From Butyrivibrio sp. (GTDB lineage Bacteria; Bacillota_A; Clostridia; Lachnospirales; Lachnospiraceae), in NCBI GenBank assembly GCA_024690635.1, contig JAILOW010000035.1, forward strand, positions 1 to 9,725: a stretch of 9,725 bases of DNA, given 5' to 3'. The notes under the pieces were generated by a model that was not told where the DNA came from, ran no database searches, and saw only the letters and a program-made list of their open reading frames with translations. The first letter of the stretch is position 1. Each line of letters starts with the position of its first letter. The position numbers and the translations under genes are program-made. Below are positions 7,072-9,725 of the stretch, in pieces.

Positions 7072-8046
7072 TTAGAACCCCGGATAGTACGAGCTGTTGC
7101 ACCTTTGGGTGATGTCGTAGTTCATGCGAAGGAGGTTCTTGTTGTTCAAAAATCTGATGGTGTCGTTTAGGGCGTCGGTGTCTTCCTTGGTGATGATGAC
7201 CGTGTACCGGAACTTGGGAATGATGCTGTCCAGCTGGTTTATATCCACGGAAAGCCCGTCCGCCAGGAAAGCCTTGGTTCCGTAGTCCATATCGGGAATG
7301 AACTCGGCAGCTTTTTTGTACTGTTCAAGTATCTTGGTCACGATCTCCGGATGCCGGGTGGCGAAGTCCTCACGCACCACTATGGCATTGGTGCCTGCAA
7401 GATGGCAATCCGAGCCCTCGGCCAGGATCTTGATCTCTCCGCTTGCGGTAAGCCTTGTAACACTGGGCTCCCATATGGAGACTGCGTCCACTTCTTTGTT
7501 TTTCAGTGCCGAAGCCGCATCGGCAGTGGACAGATTTACTATTTCCACATCATCCACGGAAAGACCTGCAGTATTCATGTACTTTTCCGCCATGTTGTGG
7601 GCTGTTGATCCAAAGGTTGCGCCAATCTTTTTGCCCTTAAGGTCCTCGGCGCAGGTAATGTCTGAATCCGAAGGAACAAGGATAGCGTAGGAATCCGCCG
7701 CCTGAGCAGCTGTCGCTATCATGATAACTTTATTTCCCGGCACGCACACCGAGACTGTGGGAACATCTCCCAAAACGCCTACATCCGACTCTCCTGCCAA
7801 AAGAGATTCATTGATGGGCGGTCCTGATTCAAAAGTCTTCCACTCAACCTTAAACCCGTTTGGCTCAATGGCATCCTCTATCCATCTCTTCTCTTTTGCG
7901 ATGTACAGCGGAATAAACGCAGCCGACGGCTGAATAGCGATAGTAACCACATCATCATGGGTCCTTTTTCTATAGGTCTCTCCGCAGGCACACAAAAGAA
8001 GGATCAGAAGACAAAGCAGACTGAAAATATACGCTTTTTTCTTCAT
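7072..8046 (-). CDS. Lipoprotein substrate-binding protein, NitT/TauT/SsuA type
   Basis: An extracytoplasmic solute-binding lipoprotein of an ABC importer, 324 residues. The N-terminus is a lipoprotein signal: KKK at 2-4, a hydrophobic core at 5-18, and lipobox LCAC at 18-21 with Cys21 as the lipidated residue. The mature part has the NMT1/SsuA-like type 2 periplasmic-binding fold. Signs are the first strand VVTIAIQPSAAFIPLYIAKE (33-52), the INESLLAGESDVGVLGDVP loop (78-96), DLKGKKIGATFGS (135-147), EVDAVSIWEP (185-194) and GTNAIVVREDF (218-228). Relatives bind sulfonates, taurine, nitrate or pyrimidine precursors; the ligand here is unknown. No cognate permease or ATPase lies beside it, and the nearby ABC genes are exporters. 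GGGAG stands nine bases before the ATG. It has its own likely promoter upstream, so it is probably monocistronic. Confidence 0.88.
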   Translation of the reverse strand: MKKKAYIFSLLCLLILLLCACGETYRKRTHDDVVTIAIQPSAAFIPLYIAKEKRWIEDAIEPNGFKVEWKTFESGPPINESLLAGESDVGVLGDVPTVSVCVPGNKVIMIATAAQAADSYAILVPSDSDITCAEDLKGKKIGATFGSTAHNMAEKYMNTAGLSVDDVEIVNLSTADAASALKNKEVDAVSIWEPSVTRLTASGEIKILAEGSDCHLAGTNAIVVREDFATRHPEIVTKILEQYKKAAEFIPDMDYGTKAFLADGLSVDINQLDSIIPKFRYTVIITKEDTDALNDTIRFLNNKNLLRMNYDITQRCNSSYYPGF

Positions 8047-8121
8047 AAAACATCTCTCCCTGAGATATCCAAAGACTTTTCGTGTCTTTTTCTTTTGATA
8101 ATCTTATCGGAATTTAGATAA

Positions 8122-8130
8122 ATTATAACA
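8122..8130 (-). promoter_or_regulatory. Extended -10 promoter of the substrate-binding protein gene
   Basis: TGTTATAAT on the minus strand is a perfect TATAAT with the TGn extension. No clear -35 hexamer is found 16-18 bases upstream; that region is T-rich. Transcription would start near 8115, leaving a leader of about 69 nt before the ATG at 8046. The leader holds a weak 6-bp hairpin (AAAGAC/GTCTTT, 8071-8089). Confidence 0.5.
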
Positions 8131-8180
8131 TCTCAAAAAGGGGATAATGATAAAAAAAGGATAAAAAGAGGGTAAAACGA
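8131..8180. other. Polypurine tract in the 197-nt gap between hydrolase and substrate-binding protein genes
   Basis: The plus strand is almost entirely purine plus T here, with several GGATAA/GGGTAA-like words separated by A-runs. It lies just upstream of the extended -10 promoter at 8122-8130 and so forms the upstream promoter region on the minus strand as T- and C-rich DNA. Curvature or an UP-like role is possible but is only inferred. No gene is seen in the 8047-8243 gap. Confidence 0.35.
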
Positions 8181-8196
8181 GGCCCGAAGTGGACCT
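8174..8196 (-). terminator. Weak candidate intrinsic terminator after the hydrolase
   Basis: On the minus strand AGGTCC pairs with GGGCCT around the loop ACTTC, giving six pairs with one G/U wobble, followed by CGTTTTA. The stem is short and the T-run is only four bases. It lies about 48 nt past the hydrolase stop and overlaps the outer end of repeat copy A. Confidence 0.3.
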
Positions 8197-8222
8197 GGGG
8201 GACGGGGTTATGGGGTCATTTT
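8191..8222 (+). repeat. G-rich inverted repeat, copy A (REP-like)
   Basis: The plus strand carries CCTGGGGGACGGGG followed by TTATGGGGTCATTTT. It matches the reverse complement of copy B at 9122-9151 almost base for base, apart from one A/G change and one T gained and one lost in the second half. It starts 22 nt beyond the hydrolase stop and points toward that gene. A GGGAC (8199-8203) and GTCCC (8225-8229) could pair across it. REP/MITE-like G-rich repeats of this kind occur between genes in Clostridia; the class assignment is inference. Confidence 0.6.
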
Positions 8223-8243
8223 CTGTCCCATAAAAACCTGACG

Positions 8244-9083
8244 TTATTTCTCCTGCTTGGCAAAGTAGTGCTTCTTTGCGTAAGCGAACATCTCATTAAA
8301 ATTCTTTATAGCCTCTTTACTAGTCGGGTTCTTTGGTTCGTTCATGTCAAAAGCATGATACATTCCTTCGTAAATATCAACTTTAGCTTCAACTCCTGCT
8401 GCCTTAAGATCGCTTATATACTTCAAAGTCTCGCAATAAAACGGCTCTGCTGTACATACAAACGTATATGCAGGCGGAAGGTTGGAATAATCTGTCTGCC
8501 TGGACGGCGCGGCATAAGGTGACACCTCTTTCCTTGCATCTTTTCTCAGGTATACTGCCCAGGCCTGGTGATTTCTTCTCGTATTCCACACTTTGGCGTG
8601 ATTATCCCTGGAACTGTCTGTATCAAAATTGTCGATCATCGGATATAGAGGCATCTGAAAAGCTACCTCCACTTCGCCCTTATCTCTTGCAAGCATCGAG
8701 ATTGCTGCCGTCAATCCGCCTCCTGCGCTCTCTCCCCCGAGCATTATCTGATCCGGGTTTATTCCCAGTTCTTTCGCATGTTCTTTTATGTACAGGAGTG
8801 TGTCATAACATTCATATAGAGCTGTAGGATATGGATGGAAAAGAGATAAGTGATACCCCGGAGCTATCACCACGGCGCCATGATTTCTCACCAGATCCGC
8901 CGCCCGGCCGATATATGCCATCTCTTTCATTCCGGTCATGTATCCGCCGCCGTGAATCCACATAACTCCCGGCGCATTCACAGGCTCACTCATGGGCTTC
9001 AATACAAGAAGCGTGATCCTACGCCCGTTTGCTTCTATTTTGATTCGCTTGCTACGTATCCCCTTGGTACTAAAGCTGTACAT
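8244..9083 (-). CDS. Alpha/beta hydrolase, hormone-sensitive-lipase-type esterase
   Basis: A cytoplasmic esterase-like enzyme of the alpha/beta hydrolase-3 (HSL) family, 279 residues. It shows the oxyanion motif HGGGY at 44-48 and the nucleophile elbow GESAGG at 117-122 with Ser119. The acid is probably Glu213 in AEPFYCET, where relatives usually have DPxxDE. The histidine is His243 in MYHAFD. There is no signal peptide. The substrate is unknown; acyl or acetyl esters are likely from the family. An ATG eight codons earlier (9105-9107) is in frame, but no ribosome binding site precedes it. AGGAGG at 9092-9097 lies eight bases before the ATG at 9081-9083, so the shorter start is preferred. The gene is bracketed by inverted G-rich repeats, and no convincing promoter is seen in the 97 nt upstream, so it may depend on readthrough from the deacylase gene. 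Confidence 0.92.
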   Translation of the reverse strand: MYSFSTKGIRSKRIKIEANGRRITLLVLKPMSEPVNAPGVMWIHGGGYMTGMKEMAYIGRAADLVRNHGAVVIAPGYHLSLFHPYPTALYECYDTLLYIKEHAKELGINPDQIMLGGESAGGGLTAAISMLARDKGEVEVAFQMPLYPMIDNFDTDSSRDNHAKVWNTRRNHQAWAVYLRKDARKEVSPYAAPSRQTDYSNLPPAYTFVCTAEPFYCETLKYISDLKAAGVEAKVDIYEGMYHAFDMNEPKNPTSKEAIKNFNEMFAYAKKHYFAKQEK

Positions 9084-9091
9084 ATCCGTAT

Positions 9092-9097
9092 CCTCCT
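9092..9097 (-). promoter_or_regulatory. Ribosome binding site that fixes the hydrolase start
   Basis: AGGAGG on the minus strand is a full anti-16S match eight bases upstream of the ATG at 9081-9083. It lies downstream of the alternative ATG at 9105-9107, which has no purine-rich site in front of it. Confidence 0.7.
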
Positions 9098-9121
9098 CAC
9101 ACTGCATGTTCGAAAAGAACT

Positions 9122-9165
9122 AAAAATGAACCCCTAACCCCGTCCCCTAGGTTCCCCCAGGTTCA
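9122..9165 (-). repeat. G-rich inverted repeat, copy B, with internal tandem decamer
   Basis: On the minus strand the copy reads GAACCTGGGG then GAACCTAGGGG, a tandem 10-11 bp unit, followed by ACGGGGTTAGGGGTTCATTT. Its core (9122-9151) is the inverted counterpart of copy A at 8194-8222; the extra decamer is not duplicated in copy A. It fills most of the 97-nt gap between the deacylase stop and the hydrolase start. Outside both copies an AAGTG word is also shared. Confidence 0.6.
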
Positions 9166-9180
9166 TTCGCACTTTCACCA

Positions 9181-9654
9181 TCAGATTACATCCGCGCTCA
9201 CGCACCCAGCTGCTTTTATGAGGTCCGCAGGGGAAAGCTCTATCTGGTATCCGACTTTTCCGGCGCTGACGTAGACTGTGTCATAGGCCGTTGCAGTCTC
9301 ATGGATAAAGGTTTTAAACTGCTTTTTCATGCCTATGGGCGAGCATCCGCCGTGTATGTATCCGGTAAGGGGAAGGAGCTCTTTTTGCTTAATCATGCTG
9401 ACAGCTTTTTCGCCTGCCACAGATGCAGCTTTTTTAAGATTTAGTTCCTCTTTAACGGGAACCACAAACACGTAGTACTGACCGCTCTTTCCCTGAGTTA
9501 CAAGAGTCTTGAACACTTTTTCAGGCTCTTCTCCAAGGATCCCTGCGATCTCTTCGCCGGTAAGGCTCTGATCAGGCTCATAGGAATGACTTGTGTAAGG
9601 AATCTTCTTTCCATCAAGCACTCTCATTACATTTGTTTTTTCTTCTTTTGACAT
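9181..9654 (-). CDS. ybaK: Cys-tRNA(Pro)/Cys-tRNA(Cys) deacylase, YbaK/EbsC type
   Basis: A cytoplasmic trans-editing enzyme of the YbaK branch of the INS superfamily, which hydrolyses cysteine mischarged on tRNA(Pro). The 157 residues match the usual ~155-160. The conserved lysine is Lys49 in KVFKTLV. The strand YYVFVVPVKEELNLKKAA (60-77) and the active-site loop GYIHGGCSPIG (98-108) are characteristic, as is the C-terminal VGYQIELSPADLIKAAGC (134-151). The start ATG is preceded by AGGAG at 9661-9665 with a spacing of six bases. A strong palindrome that may terminate the preceding gene ends only 21 nt before the start. No good promoter fits in that space, so expression may come from readthrough or from a promoter beyond the window. 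Confidence 0.94.
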   Translation of the reverse strand: MSKEEKTNVMRVLDGKKIPYTSHSYEPDQSLTGEEIAGILGEEPEKVFKTLVTQGKSGQYYVFVVPVKEELNLKKAASVAGEKAVSMIKQKELLPLTGYIHGGCSPIGMKKQFKTFIHETATAYDTVYVSAGKVGYQIELSPADLIKAAGCVSADVI

Positions 9655-9670
9655 ATATTGCTCCTATACT

Positions 9671-9706
9671 CAAAAGAGGTCATCTCACAATTGTGAAATG
9701 ACCTCT
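9671..9706 (-). terminator. Near-perfect 32-bp palindrome with short T-run, likely terminator of an upstream gene
   Basis: The minus strand reads AGAGGTCAT, T, TCACAATTGTGA, G, ATGACCTCT (9675-9706). All 16 arm positions pair, with one U/G wobble in the RNA; the centre TCACAATTGTGA is an exact palindrome. TTTTG follows directly on the minus strand, giving a short U-run after the stem, while the plus-strand exit (CCACTACATTTT) has none next to the stem. That favours termination of minus-strand transcription. An operator or mRNA-stabilising role is possible, since ybaK starts 21 nt later. Confidence 0.6.
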
Positions 9707-9725
9707 CCACTACATTTTCGTCGTC

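Noticed and set aside
8060..8065. CTGAGA on the plus strand in the leader of the substrate-binding protein, reminiscent of a TPP riboswitch word
   Set aside because: It is on the wrong strand for the minus-strand transcript, and the ~69-nt leader lacks the other conserved TPP elements and is too short.
8071..8089. Hairpin AAAGAC/GTCTTT followed by a T-rich run on the plus strand, as a plus-strand terminator
   Set aside because: The stem is only six AT-rich pairs and no plus-strand gene ends nearby.
9122..9165. Possible CRISPR-like repeat unit
   Set aside because: Only two adjacent decamers without spacers and one distant inverted copy; no regular repeat-spacer pattern and no cas genes.

Overview
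The window comes from a moderate-GC, Gram-positive-type Firmicutes chromosome. The best guess is a member of the Clostridia near Lachnospiraceae. This rests on strong AGGAGG-type ribosome binding sites, a DRTGG/CBS-containing class II pyrophosphatase, a heterodimeric ABC exporter of the type common in this group, and the overall protein character; no marker gene is present to prove it. Every credible gene lies on the minus strand, so transcription runs from high to low coordinates.

In order of transcription, the window opens with a 32-bp near-perfect palindrome (9675-9706) that looks like the terminator of a gene outside the window. It is followed by a YbaK/EbsC-type aminoacyl-tRNA deacylase (9181-9654) and an HSL-type alpha/beta hydrolase (8244-9083). 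The hydrolase is bracketed by two inward-facing copies of a G-rich ~30-bp repeat (8191-8222 and 9122-9165). Next, behind its own extended -10 promoter, comes a lipoprotein substrate-binding protein of the NitT/TauT/SsuA type with no permease or ATPase in the window. A stem-loop and another extended -10 promoter separate it from an RsmF-like rRNA m5C methyltransferase (5395-6969).

The methyltransferase is followed after about 60 nt by two ABC half-transporters whose frames overlap by 4 bp (3610-5334 and 1883-3613). Their motifs are complementary: the first has a degenerate Walker B/H-loop and the second has a degenerate signature, the hallmark of a heterodimeric exporter with one active and one inactive ATP site. 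A sigma-A-like promoter then drives a 550-residue regulated manganese-type inorganic pyrophosphatase (143-1795). The window ends in the first 28 codons of an unidentified gene (1-86).

The genes do not form one pathway; most are housekeeping or transport functions in separate short units. I see no CRISPR array, prophage, RNA gene, transposase or defence system. The least ordinary features are the inverted repeat pair around the hydrolase, the large palindrome upstream of ybaK, the degenerate ABC pair, and an acidic low-complexity insert in the methyltransferase.
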